A DNA stretch of 64,000 bases, taken from positions 1,364,001-1,428,000 of the forward strand of contig JANATG010000015.1 in NCBI GenBank assembly GCA_029449235.1. Direction: 5' to 3'. The DNA is from Linnemannia schmuckeri. Taxonomy: Eukaryota > Mortierellomycota > Mortierellomycetes > Mortierellales > Mortierellaceae. Made by a program: the position numbers and the translations under genes. The notes beneath the pieces are model-generated. The model was given only the letters and a program-made list of their open reading frames with translations. It was not told the DNA's origin and did not search any database. Shown in pieces: positions 11,127-20,379 of the stretch. Each line of letters begins with the position of its first letter. The first letter of the stretch is position 1.

Positions 11127-12817
11127 ATATCTTTTTCTGTCATTCTCCTTTTTTCGCTTGTCGGAAGTTGGATGTGATGAGGAAGAGAGTTAATTAGCTT
11201 ATAGAGGTGCACATAACCGATATCGAGTGTCGATTCTAGCTGCTGCAGCCTTTCTCTTTTACCCCCCTTTCTTACGCCTCCTTCTCTTTACTCGTTCTAT
11301 ACACGCTTGCCAAACCCTTTTCTTTTAAACGATAAGAATAGCTACATGTGTTCACACTTTCCATTTGCTGGTCAATAAATCAAATGAAACAAAGTGGATA
11401 TTCTCTTATACAAAAAAGATCATGTCATCTCTCTCTGCTCATATTCATGTTTGCTTCAACTGAAAGGCAAAGAAAAGTTTCTACGATCATGTTCGTTCGT
11501 TCTCGTTATTCTTCAGGTTTCTGGCTCATGTCGTTTGAAAGCTCCCAAGAAGAAACCAAAAAAAAGAGGTGAAGAAAACAACAAGAAGGGAGAGAGAGTC
11601 GAAGAACAATATGCCCATGACTAGAAGCCTTTCTAATGTTCTTTTTTTTTTTTTATCTATCTAACGCGTGAAAATATACAAGTGCACTATACCTTCGGTC
11701 GATTATTATCGCACCCTATTTCATGCTCTTCCTTTTTCTTCGCTCTTCTCTTCTTTAATTGCTCCATAAGGAACTAGAATCCCATGGGGGTAAAGAGAAA
11801 GAATGTTGTTTTTTTTTCATAAAAGCTCTCAACACACAAAAAAACAAAACAAAAGCCGAGCTGATAACCTCTCTTATCCTTGGTAGACGAGTGTATAGGC
11901 ACCAATTGGTTCAATTCACTTTAGTGAATGTGCAGCTAGAAAAACAAGCAAACAAAGAGAGCCAGCTAGCTTGTACTCCGCAGTCGATCCCAGATGTAAA
12001 CAACAACGCCCTCTCTTTTTTCCTTTTCCCTCTCTCTTTCTCACCCTACCTTGCTCCTATTCCACACCACAGCAGTTCCCACACGAAATGAATAAAAGTC
12101 ATATCGCACAGAAATTAATTGACTCCCTGTAATAGGAGCAGAGCAAGGGACAAGAGGCAAGGGTAATAACAAGGGAAAGAGACAAGGGGATGTAGGGACA
12201 AGAGGAAAGGGCAAGAAGGAATGAAGTTTATTGTACAGAAGGGAAAGGGTATTTATATATCTATGGGGAATGAGGGCGAAGCAATACTAAGCAGGGGTAA
12301 TGTGTGTAAGACAGACACACAAGATATTAACAAGGTAATTAAGGAACAAGGCTGCCAAAAGCAGGAGGCAATCTACGATCCTGTTACACTCCCGCCCAAC
12401 CGACATACTTCATATCAGATCGCTGTGGGTTTAGTGTTTGATAATGGTGATGGTACATGAGGCACAAGCGTAAAGGAGGAAAGAAAGAAGCGAGATCAAA
12501 AGATGCAGAGACCGAGAGTGCGAGAAATCGAGAGTGCGAGAAATCGAGAGCAAGTAATGAAGGAAGGGAGAGAAGGAAAGAGAGGAGGGCTTTGGTGTCA
12601 TAGAATGTGTAGGGATCGACCCCCCACGTGCATAGCACATACCCATGAGTTCTCCATACCCATTTATGCCCATCTTTTTTTTACCCGCCTTCTTTACTTC
12701 TCGTAGGGGGGTTGTGAAAGTGTGAAGGCAACGAAGTAAGCAAACAAAAAAAGGATGAACAACGTTAATGCGAAGGGCTGAGATTTGAGATGAAAGAAGA
12801 GAATACTCTTTGCTGAG

Positions 12818-12897
<80 letters not shown>

Positions 12898-13127
12898 GGG
12901 AGACAGTGAGAGAAGGAAAGGAGATGTTTTTTCCATTTATTCTTTTTGTACGTTGCATCGGGTGCCCATAATCATGACGCGTTTTGCGAATAGAACAAAA
13001 AATTAATGGTAAGAAAGAAGAACTTCGGCGACACGCTCTGTCCTTTTACTCCTATCCTCGCACTATTCTACTACCACTTCATTACATCCTACATCCACAG
13101 CAAAAAAGAACTCCAAGATGGATCCTG
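11127..13127. other. Non-coding stretch with a long AG microsatellite
   Basis: It contains the 3' end of the LPMO-like gene and then purine- or pyrimidine-rich DNA. The open frames are simple-sequence artefacts (for example Ser/Leu runs opposite the AG repeat). No gene is supported. Confidence 0.5.
12823..12888. repeat. (AG)33 dinucleotide microsatellite
   Basis: An uninterrupted AG array, followed by imperfect GGGAGAG units to about 12915. It creates the spurious Leu-Ser open frames on the opposite strand. Confidence 0.95.
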
Positions 13128-13170
13128 AACGTCGTTATGAACGCTTGGCTGCCACAAGCCAGTTATCCCT
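13128..13170 (-). pseudogene. Small fragment of LSU (28S) rRNA, antisense
   Basis: Forty-three bases match the complement of the conserved LSU segment around GGGATAACTGGCTTGTGGC with about one mismatch. The match stops abruptly at both ends. The same LSU segment also forms the 5' boundary of the larger fragment at 18271-18840. Confidence 0.6.
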
Positions 13171-13244
13171 CGTTCTTTTGTGGTGATTTAGATTGGCTTA
13201 GCTTCTGGTGGCCATTTGACTATTTTACGCGTTTCTGGAAAAAC

Positions 13245-13371
13245 ACCTTTCTTTCCACGATACGAGCAGGTAGGCACTATCCCCTTTTGACCATTGGTAA
13301 CAGTAGTAGTTTCTAGTCTTTGGAGAATAGTTATTGACATAAAGACCTTTCTTTCCACGATACGAGCAGGT
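13245..13371. repeat. 27-bp perfect direct repeat with 100-bp period
   Basis: The 27-mer at 13245-13271 (beginning ACCTTTCTTTCCACGATACG) recurs exactly at 13345-13371. The 73 bp between the copies are unrelated to the DNA downstream, so this is not a simple tandem array. It lies about 75 bp after the small LSU rRNA fragment. Confidence 0.85.
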
Positions 13372-14790
13372 CTTGAGAGCTACCGTCTTTATTCGCGATA
13401 CTGAGAAGGGACACATATACACACACACACACAAACACATACACCTTTTTCCTTATCTGCCCGCTATCTGCGTTATGCCCGTCGATCCTGGAGACACACC
13501 CTCGAACACAGGGGCCGTAAAGTGGAACTCCACCTTTCCTTCTCCCTCTTCCTCGATGAGTAACCCTATCACACCTGGCACTGACGTCAACGCCTCGGCC
13601 AGCCAAGAACAACTCCCCTCAAGACCTCCACACTATGCATGTCATGTGCTTGGGAAGATTTACATCGCATATGCTGCGTTTGGGAGGATCTCATCGCATG
13701 TGCTGCGCAACGAATAGCCATTGTTGTAAAATAAGGTGGTGGCTAGGCAGCGGTGGCGATGCCTTAGATTAGCAGTCATATTCTTTGTAGACATAGTATT
13801 AGTAGTGTGCCCAGCCCTCTTATCTGCTCTTTGTCCTTTTACATATCACTTCTTGGACGAGAGCAGTGCTGACAAGAGTTTCGTTGGCGCGCTGCAGTGT
13901 ATCGTTTCGTGTGGCTCCTTAGGACACTATTATCATTACCCCCGTACCAATTGAGGACTTAACAGCGGTCCTACAACTCTGGTCTTCGACCCTCTCTCTG
14001 AGTAACAATCATCTACATTGTTTACTGCACCTTCCTTTTTGGTTTTACGACCGCCTCTTCAGATAACTCGACATTTTGAGCCAGTCCCTTACTTCGTGGG
14101 GTGCTTCGCTGCGCGAAGAGAAATTCGATTTCAATCCACGTAAAGTGAAGGAGATGGGCGCGAGACTAGACTGTTATAGTTTCATATGCAAGGAAACTGT
14201 GGAAACTGTGGGCGTAGAGTTGCTCTTTTCTTCAAAGCTTAATTTCTGGTCGGCAGTGTTTCTCGCTTTGTTCACACAATTTTATTTTTCTGATCAACAG
14301 CCCAATTCAGCCATCTGGTAGTAGGAAAGGGGGCGCTACATATCAGACTCTTCTAGAGACCATCCACCAGTCACAGTCCGGACCTCGACCTGGCTCTGTG
14401 CAACAATTGTCGCTGCTCATCACAGCAATAACGGAAGAATAAAACTATATACATATGAAAAAGACTCTTCCCATCCTCTCCAGCTTTGTTCGATGAAGAA
14501 AAGATGCAATATGTGAAAGAATTCCAAAGTTGCATAACAGTTAGTTCGGCCATTGTTCATGGTATCTATCCTTTTGGTATACCATTCTAAGAGTAACTCG
14601 ACGTTTCTGTGCACAAAAAAAATCTTTCATTGGTTGGAGGTATCTTTCCATGCGTGACTAGTACAAAGTGCACAAAGATTTGCTTACTGCTCACATCCAG
14701 AGATTCGCCTTTCTAGAAATCCTTGTTTGTGGATTTGTGGGCTTTTATGTGCACAATGAGGGAGAAACACAGTGTTGTACAGCAGCATTG
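13372..14790. other. No supported gene; coding-like traces
   Basis: A frame from ATG 13477 (MPVDPGDTPSNTGAVKW...) has a protein-like Pro/Ser/Thr/Asn composition for about 55 codons. It then runs into a short imperfect repeat (about 27-29 nt, containing CATCGCAT) near 13640-13710. It may be a decayed exon. The rest shows nothing recognisable. Confidence 0.3.
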
Positions 14791-14890
14791 TACAGCAGCG
14801 TTGTAAAGTATCCCGGGAGGTCATTTAGCCTAAATCCAGCTACAGCAGCGGCGTAAAGTATGCCGAGAGGCTCTTTGGCCTAATTCCAGC
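14791..14890. repeat. Tandem duplication of a 50-bp unit
   Basis: Units 14791-14840 and 14841-14890 both start TACAGCAGCG and end CCAGC. I count 9 mismatches in 50 aligned positions. An extra partial copy of TACAGCAGC precedes them. Confidence 0.85.
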
Positions 14891-14944
14891 TAACGTTTTT
14901 TCTTACCGTTAAATGAGAGTAGCTCAACCCCTCTTCACATAAAG

Positions 14945-14952
14945 TATATAAA
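14945..14952 (+). promoter_or_regulatory. TATA-like box upstream of a micro-ORF
   Basis: TATATAAA about 330 bp before the 41-codon frame at 15279. The DNA between (15000-15130) is rich in CGCAA/CAGTCG repeats that could be a leader or a decayed Gln/Ser/Pro-rich exon. Confidence 0.25.
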
Positions 14953-15278
14953 GATGTCGCGCACCAACCCAATGTCCTGCACCAACATAACTCCAAGACT
15001 CTAGACCCGCAACAGCATTCTCAACAGTCGCAACAGTCACCGCAAGAACCGTCGCAAGTACCCTCGCAAGAGCCGCCACACGAACGATCGCCCTCACAGA
15101 ATCCTCACAGAACACTCGCAAGGTCACCACAAACCCCTATTAAGACCATCTCAGTAAGACTACAGAATTGAACGCCTGCAACTGTACTTAAGTGGTAACA
15201 GCGATTGGAAGCCCTAGCAGCGATTATTCCTAGCTGACCTATTCTTGCTACACATTCTCTCATAGCCCGAGGTGTAAA

Positions 15279-15404
15279 ATGTCTGGTGAATTAAAAGTTG
15301 TTCTGCTAATGATATTCAGTATCGTTGTGTCATATGGCGCGATTTCATTCGCGAGATATCGCCACAAAAAGCTGCAGTACATGGCTATTCCAGACGATGA
15401 ATAA
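15279..15404 (+). CDS. Possible 41-residue single-span membrane microprotein
   Basis: ATG 15279 to TAA 15402 encodes MSGELKVVLLMIFSIVVSYG and 21 more residues ending IPDDE. It has a short polar N-terminus, one clear hydrophobic span (about 5-25), then a basic RYRHKK stretch and an acidic end: a plausible small tail-anchored or single-pass topology with positive residues on one side. The frame is too short to be statistically significant. An A-rich context (GTAAAATG) and an upstream TATA-like box give slight support. It sits in a transposon-rich region and could be the remnant of something larger. No family was recognised. Confidence 0.3.
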   Translation: MSGELKVVLLMIFSIVVSYGAISFARYRHKKLQYMAIPDDE

Positions 15405-15725
15405 TCGCGACCAGAAGATTTATTGTATTGATGAAGTTTGTTCATAAAGAAGGTGATATGCAACAACTCGATGATGTTTGAAAGGACCATGGACTGAGAC
15501 CTGTTCACTGGCTGCTCTCCGATTGAATGTTTGACATGTGTTTTTTTTAGGAAGAGAAAAAGGATTTATTGTGGCTTAAGCTATAGTTTTGTTAATTTCA
15601 TGTATGGTATGGATAACACCATTGCTGCATTGTATGTGTTGGTCTAGAAAAAGAGCGGTATTGGCTGTTAAAATACCGATGAGGCAACAAGCTAGTAGTT
15701 GAGGGATGGTGATATTGAATTGGGG

Positions 15726-15953
15726 TTAGATAGTAAAGGTGGGTGGTTGAGAAGACAAGGCCTTATCAAGGTCCTCATTAGACCGTAGTGTTTTGGAGAT
15801 GTGCTGCTTGAGGATAGTTTGCCATGCAATATACTTGGGAGTGCACTGGAAAATGTGATGCGCCCTGTCCTCGCGTCGCTCTCGACCTCCATCCATGTTA
15901 CAGTGAGGTTTGACATGTTTGAAGCAGCGTCGTGAGCAACGTGTGAGCAACAA
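15726..15953 (-). pseudogene. Possible LINE reverse-transcriptase zinc-finger tail (zf-RVT-like) remnant
   Basis: A 75-codon minus-strand frame contains CSRRC, then a short spacer and AHHIFQCTPKYIAWQTIL. The order Cys-Cys ... His ... Cys ... aromatic-Trp resembles the C-terminal zinc-binding module of non-LTR retrotransposon polyproteins. No reverse-transcriptase motif is found upstream, so at most a 3' stub remains. The resemblance is by eye and short; a random frame is not excluded. Confidence 0.3.
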
Positions 15954-16360
15954 AACTTTAAGGGGTAGTAATTTATTCGCACTAATCCCATGTAAAGCGA
16001 GCGAGCGACGGTCAAAAAAATCACTTGCTCACCCTTTCGCTCAACGGAAATAATAAAACGAAATTATTTTTCACATGCGCGTAGCGCGCGAAAAAAAATA
16101 CAGCGCTCACATACAAATAGCATACAGATAGCAAAAGATAGACATGCCAGCTTCCACAACTGAATGCTGCTGTTCCTTCTGTTCAAATGTGCATATGCGT
16201 GCACGACATAACACATGCTAATGTCTTTTTTTTTTTTTTATTTAACACCACCTCCACCGCCATCTTCCTCTATTTGTTTATTTCTCTTCATGCGTCATGC
16301 GGCGCTATCTAAGTCTTTGCTTCACGTGGCCTACACCAATGCAGAAGGAGTTCTTGCATA

Positions 16361-16443
16361 TTTTTTTTGAGGAGTAGAGCAAGTTGCTTTTTTTCTACGA
16401 GTAGACCAAGTCTCTCTTTTTTTTTACGAGCAGAGCAAGTCGC
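16361..16443. repeat. Three imperfect ~28-33 nt tandem units
   Basis: Each unit is a T run followed by GAGNAGAGCAAGTNGC-like sequence (near 16361, 16395 and 16420). The T-run length varies between units. Confidence 0.6.
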
Positions 16444-16515
16444 GTTCATCTGCAAAGAAACAAGGCATAGAGATTGGGATACAATTATACAGAAATGCGT
16501 TTATTAAGTAATTCG

Positions 16516-17170
16516 TCAATCCTCCTCTGTCTCTTCTTTTTTTCCTACCTTACGCTCCTTCATGATCGTCAGACAATATGCTTTGGCCTGTGGGAAGGTG
16601 TACATGCCCTTGCACGAGTTAAATTTGACCAAAGCATTCATCTCGTTCATCGTATTCTCAAGTGCTTTCTCCGCAGAGAGGAAACCAGCTTGCATTTATT
16701 GGTTCTTCATCACCTCCACCTCCTTGCAAATCTTTCTGATCTCGCTGACATGCTTTTCCGTTCCGTTCGATTGTCTTCTTTTTTGTTTACCTCTGTGCTT
16801 GTCACTGTCCCCGGGCTTGAGTCTCGCGACCGACTCAGTCTTGTAGCGCTGATACTCATCAAACACGCTCTTGGTTGAATCGTGATGGCTTGAATAGTTG
16901 AACCAGGTGTCTTGAATTGGAGCTAGACTTTCTCAACGGTCGAGTCGAGTCGAATCGAATCGAGTTCGGATTTATGCGCTATGCCTTTATGGAACCAGAA
17001 TGCGAATCGAATCGAGTCGAGTCGGATCTCGAGTATTCGTTGAGAAAGCCTATCACAAAGTCGTTAAACTCCTGAGTAGGGAGTTCCTGGGATAGCAACT
17101 CGACTCCCTCCATGGCCTTCGTCTTGTTAGGGTCAGGGCGGTAATGCTCAAGACCAAAATTGGGTGGCAT
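16516..17170 (-). pseudogene. Unidentified gene, probably decayed (two coding blocks)
   Basis: Block 1 starts at ATG 17170 with MPPNFGLEHYRPDPNKTKAM and runs to about 17030 (ending FVIGFLNEYS). A block of pentanucleotide repeats and stops follows. Block 2 is open from about 16929 (LAPIQDTWFNYSSHHDS...) through a basic RGKQKRRQ stretch and a heptad-like helix (VSEIRKICKEVEVMKNQ), then an in-frame TAA at 16696-16698. The frame continues as MQAGFLSAEKALENTMNEMN to TGA at 16516. Composition and continuity across the stop look like real protein, and one C-to-T change would turn CAA into that TAA. I do not recognise the family. It may be a transposon-associated protein or a host gene disabled by repeat expansion. 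An intron covering the repeats is possible; the TAA is then the main defect. Confidence 0.4.
16939..17026. repeat. Two arrays of TCGAR pentanucleotides
   Basis: Array 1 (16939-16970) and array 2 (17002-17026) are built from TCGAG and TCGAA units, and both end in TCGGAT or TTCGGAT. They lie between the two coding blocks of the unidentified minus-strand gene. Confidence 0.8.
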
Positions 17171-17946
17171 TGAAAGAAAAAGGGGTACTGAGAAAATTGT
17201 TTTTGGGTTTTTTGTTATGAATGAATGTTGAAATGAGGAGAAAAAAAACATATGTGTAGAACCAAAAAGGAAGGGGAATGAGAACTCTCGAGCTGCCAGG
17301 TTGGTAACTCGAGTAACAGGGGTAAATATGTGAAAAACGGTTTTGAGCTTTAGATACGCTTGTGGTAAGAAGGAAAGGTCTTTTTTTTGGGGGTACACAC
17401 TCGGGTCTATGTCACCGTCTCTCTTGATCGTTATTGCTACTTTTTGAAGGCTTCAGAATAAAAGTTTCTAGTTTATGACAAACTCAAACAAACAGCTCCT
17501 TACGATAGGCGAGCTGATTGATATTAAGCTAGCGTCTCTTTCTCCCGGGGTCAGGTCAGAGACATCGGAAAATAGCATTCCAGGCATTGGGGTCAGAGTA
17601 CTTGAATTTTGTTTTAAAGTTCTTTGCACTCATTTTTGTAGCGCAGCGTCACACCTTCTTGCCTTGCAGGATCGCGTGTGCATTTTTTTTACTCCTCTTC
17701 GCGTTTCTTGCCCATATTCCTTTTTTGCTTTCCCTTCTCTTACACTCTTGTGATTGCATGAAAAGTACAAGATGAATGTAAGGAATCGTTTTGTTTCCAC
17801 ACAAACTTCCACTATCTACATGTGCAACAGGACCCAGCTTTTCTTTTCTTTTTTTCTTTCTAACCATTCCAGGGGCATAGTGATTATATTTTTTTAAACC
17901 AGGACAGGGGCAAAGTGGGTATTTTTAATCCTATTATACTACACAA

Positions 17947-18230
17947 CTAGGAGGGAGTGACGTCTTTTCGGCAGTTTTTCGCGTAGTAGCCGAACGCACC
18001 GCATCTCTTACACCAATTCTGGCGAATCCTGACCATTCCGCCGCTTGCAAACTTTTTTTTTCAAAGGCGAGGGCGTCGAGATTTTTTACACGGCTCGTAC
18101 ACGGGATTTTTTTACACGACTCGTACACAGGATTTTTTTGACATGACTCTAGCACGAGACTTAGGGTCTTTTTTTTTTCGTGGGCCATGATCGCTGCCTG
18201 CCTTGATGGAAGGCCCTTAAACAACGCCCA
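17947..18230 (-). pseudogene. Decayed CCHC zinc-knuckle (gag-like) protein fragment
   Basis: On the minus strand the end of a frame reads IRQNWCKRCGAFGYYAKNC, then RKDVTPS and a stop (TAG, 17947-17949). Spacing is C-x2-C-x4-Y-x4-C, a retroviral-type CCHC knuckle in which the His has become Tyr (CAC to TAC). Upstream, a basic region (KSRARV, KKSRRPR) is broken by stops and frame changes and contains a 25-nt repeat. Such proteins are nucleocapsid/ORF1 products of retroelements. The His loss plus the stops argue for a dead copy. It ends about 40 bp before the LSU rRNA fragment. Confidence 0.42.
18078..18155. repeat. Three ~25-26 nt units within the gag-like remnant
   Basis: Units have the form GATTTTTTTACACGACTCGT plus ACACGG/ACACAG. 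They are not a multiple of three in every copy, which helps to explain the frame shifts. Confidence 0.7.
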
Positions 18231-18270
18231 CACAAGAAAAAAAAAGAAGAGAGAGGAGATGTTCTTTCGA

Positions 18271-18840
18271 ACGAATCTATAGAACAATGGGCTTAATCTC
18301 AGCAGATCGTAGCAACAAGGCTACTCTACTACTTACAATACCCGTTCAATTAAAGTCGTCTGCAATGGATTTATCCTTGGCAATATTTGAAATTAACATT
18401 AGTGGGAATGTCAGAAAACCTTTCCGCTCTTCAACATGACCCTATGTTCGTATAATTCTGGACTGTAGGTCTATTCGTGTTCAACTAAAAATAGCCAAAG
18501 CGGTAATCGTCGCGTTCTAGCACGGGTTCTGACTTAAAGGCGTTCAGCCATAATCCAACGGATGATAGCTTCGGGCCATTGCCTGCTCAGGCAGGCCCAA
18601 ATACCAATTATCCGAATGAATGGTTCCTTTCGTACTAAGTTCAATTACTATTGCAACAACATTTCATCAGTAGGGTAAAACTAACCTGTTCCACGACGGT
18701 CTAAACCCCAGGTCTTGTTCCCTATTAGTGGGTGAACAATCCAACGCTTACTGAATTCTGCTTCAGTATGATAGGAATAGCCGACATCGAAGGATCGAAA
18801 AGCAACGTCGCTATGAAAGCTTGGCTACCACAAGCCAGTT
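18271..18840 (-). pseudogene. 5'-truncated LSU (28S/25S) rRNA copy containing the exact 3' end
   Basis: The plus strand reads as the complement of the last ~570 nt of nuclear LSU rRNA. It starts at the mature 3' terminus (complement of GATTCGT at 18271; then CTTAATCTCAGCAGATCGTA) and continues through the sarcin/ricin region (complement CCTTTCGTACTAAGTTCAAT) and GTGGGTGAACAATCCAACGC to CACAAGCCAGTT at 18840. There homology to the PTC-proximal helix stops. Scattered substitutions relative to the universal sequence indicate a non-functional copy. The full 3' end with a 5' truncation resembles reverse-transcribed pseudogenes, but no poly-A or target-site duplication is evident. Confidence 0.85.
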
Positions 18841-18849
18841 CGTAAAAGT

Positions 18850-18882
18850 AATAATAGACACCTGCTTTACAGGTTTATTATT
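18850..18882. repeat. Hairpin at the LSU fragment boundary
   Basis: AATAATA-GAC-ACCTG, loop CTTTA, then CAGGT-T-TATTATT: arms of 7 + 5 bp with perfect pairing apart from a small internal bulge. It begins 10 bp past the end of LSU homology. Confidence 0.7.
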
Positions 18883-19012
18883 GACAACTGGTAATGAAAC
18901 GTTGGAAGAGGGACCAAGGTTATTTTAAAAAAATAGACTATTTTCGGGTTTGTTCAAGTTTGAGGAGTCTTTGCTCCATGCTAATGAGTTGTTTTTGTTG
19001 CAAAACCTGTTC

Positions 19013-19489
19013 TTAACGACGTTGAATCTGTTCTTGACGATAAAACTCAAGTTGAGGTAAGTGGTTGTTATGCTCTACGGCGATCACTTGACTCCCTTGT
19101 CGAACTTGCGGACGGGCAATCTCGTCCTGAATATCGGCCAAATGTATCTTGAATTTGGTGTATGGATGGAGGAGGAAGAAGTCGTTTGGTTGCGTGTAAT
19201 CTTTCAAGGTTCGGAAAACGGTGGCCAACACTGGGAAGACATCTTTGGCGAAGTAGGCAAGGAATGTGGTACCCCCTAGCCCGGTGAGGAAGGAATCAAG
19301 AGAGGTTAGGAGGAGATCGCAACCAAGATGAACTATAATGGTGATAAGTAAGCCTGACGCTAACCAGCCAACAGCTACCGAAGCTGCCCCGAATCCAATG
19401 ATGACGTTCTTGCCGACATTAATCCAGTGCAGGACTTTGACGACTGTCAATGGTTGTTGTTCGACCTGCAAAGGAGGAATATCTAACAT
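19013..19489 (-). CDS. Unknown membrane protein, 5' end uncertain
   Basis: The frame from ATG 19489 gives 158 residues. Two or three hydrophobic segments lie near residues 28-60 and 66-90 (VIIGFGAASVAVGWLASGLL; TTFLAYFAKDVFPVLATVF). They are followed by a polar tail with KIHLADIQDEIARPQ and a Gln/Arg-rich end. The frame stays open upstream of this Met for about 56 codons (to a stop near 19660) with no ATG. That extension contains a 13-residue tandem repeat (ASIPSTSEDELRQ-like). The real start is therefore probably in a missing or displaced 5' exon, or the gene is a truncated copy. No family was recognised. Confidence 0.4.
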   Translation of the reverse strand: MLDIPPLQVEQQPLTVVKVLHWINVGKNVIIGFGAASVAVGWLASGLLITIIVHLGCDLLLTSLDSFLTGLGGTTFLAYFAKDVFPVLATVFRTLKDYTQPNDFFLLHPYTKFKIHLADIQDEIARPQVRQGSQVIAVEHNNHLPQLEFYRQEQIQRR

Positions 19490-19509
19490 CGGATCCCTTT
19501 CGGCAGACA

Positions 19510-19587
19510 GAATGGAAACTTGCCGCAGTTCGTCTTCAGAAGTGGATGGAATGGAAGCTTGCCGCAGTTCGTCTTCAGGAGTAGATG
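19510..19587. repeat. Two tandem 39-bp units (13 codons)
   Basis: Units 19510-19548 and 19549-19587 share GCCGCAGTTCGTCTTCAG and are in frame with the unknown membrane protein. The third copy has diverged after GAATGG. Confidence 0.8.
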
Positions 19588-20196
19588 GAATGGGGCCGTG
19601 TACTGATGGCTCCTCGACTTTCAGAAGAGAAGTTGGAATAGCGCCACATGCCGTTTATTCGCTTTTCTGAAGAAAAGCCAGAGCAGGGCTATATAGGGAT
19701 TGAAGGTCATTCACAGGCGAAGTTGATTATGCCATTGTCTGTTGGAGAAATTATATGTAGTTGTAGTAGGTTGATTGGTAAAGAAAAAAAATGAGAGCTG
19801 AGGGACCAGAACAAAAAAAATAGAGACTCAGAGAGGTAGTGAGTAAGAAAGAATGGGCTCTCTCCTTCACCAATAAATATTTTCTCCCAACTTTATTCTC
19901 CTCGATAGAAGGTAAGAAGCTTAAATCACTTGCCATGATCATCATCCATCCAATCGCTTTTGGGTGGTCCTACAAGGCGGCGTGTATCCTCAAAAAGGCG
20001 GCGTGTCTTTATTTGGCTTCCTCTCATAAAAAGTCCCCTTGTTCACTTCTTCACCCTCATTCTTTCTTTCCCTACTCTTCTCACAACCCCTCCGTCATTC
20101 CCACCCCCTCTCCTCCTTTGGTTTTTACATACTCTCCCTTCTCACCCCTCGCTCTTCAGCCTTCTTCGCCCCCTCACATCACTACGCACACACATC

Positions 20197-20379
20197 ATGG
20201 GAGAAGTCACAGCCATCGAGAGAGTCGTCGCCAGCGTAACAAGGGTCGCCATAACAGGAATCCTCGCCGGTATTCTGATTGTCCTCATCCAGATATCGAG
20301 CCACGTCAGGACTTCGGACAGAAATGTCGATTTGATGAGAGACTACTTGTTTGATATCAGATACAAAATCGCAAGTTGA
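20197..20379 (+). CDS. Small (60-residue) single-span membrane protein, hypothetical
   Basis: ATG 20197 to TGA 20377 encodes MGEVTAIERVVASVTRVAIT, a hydrophobic span ITGILAGILIVLIQI (about 19-33) and a charged tail ending DYLFDIRYKIAS. The leader is long and pyrimidine-rich (CCCTCTC/CTTC), with CATAAAAAG at 20025-20033 as a weak TATA box, similar to other real starts in this window. The frame is open further upstream, but that part is leader-like. No family was recognised. The topology resembles the 41-residue frame at 15279 without sequence similarity. Confidence 0.4.
   Translation: MGEVTAIERVVASVTRVAITGILAGILIVLIQISSHVRTSDRNVDLMRDYLFDIRYKIAS

Noticed and set aside
12431..12958. Long minus-strand frame with Leu-Ser runs
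   Set aside because: It is the translation of the (AG)33 microsatellite and adjoining purine-rich DNA; no motif and no leader.
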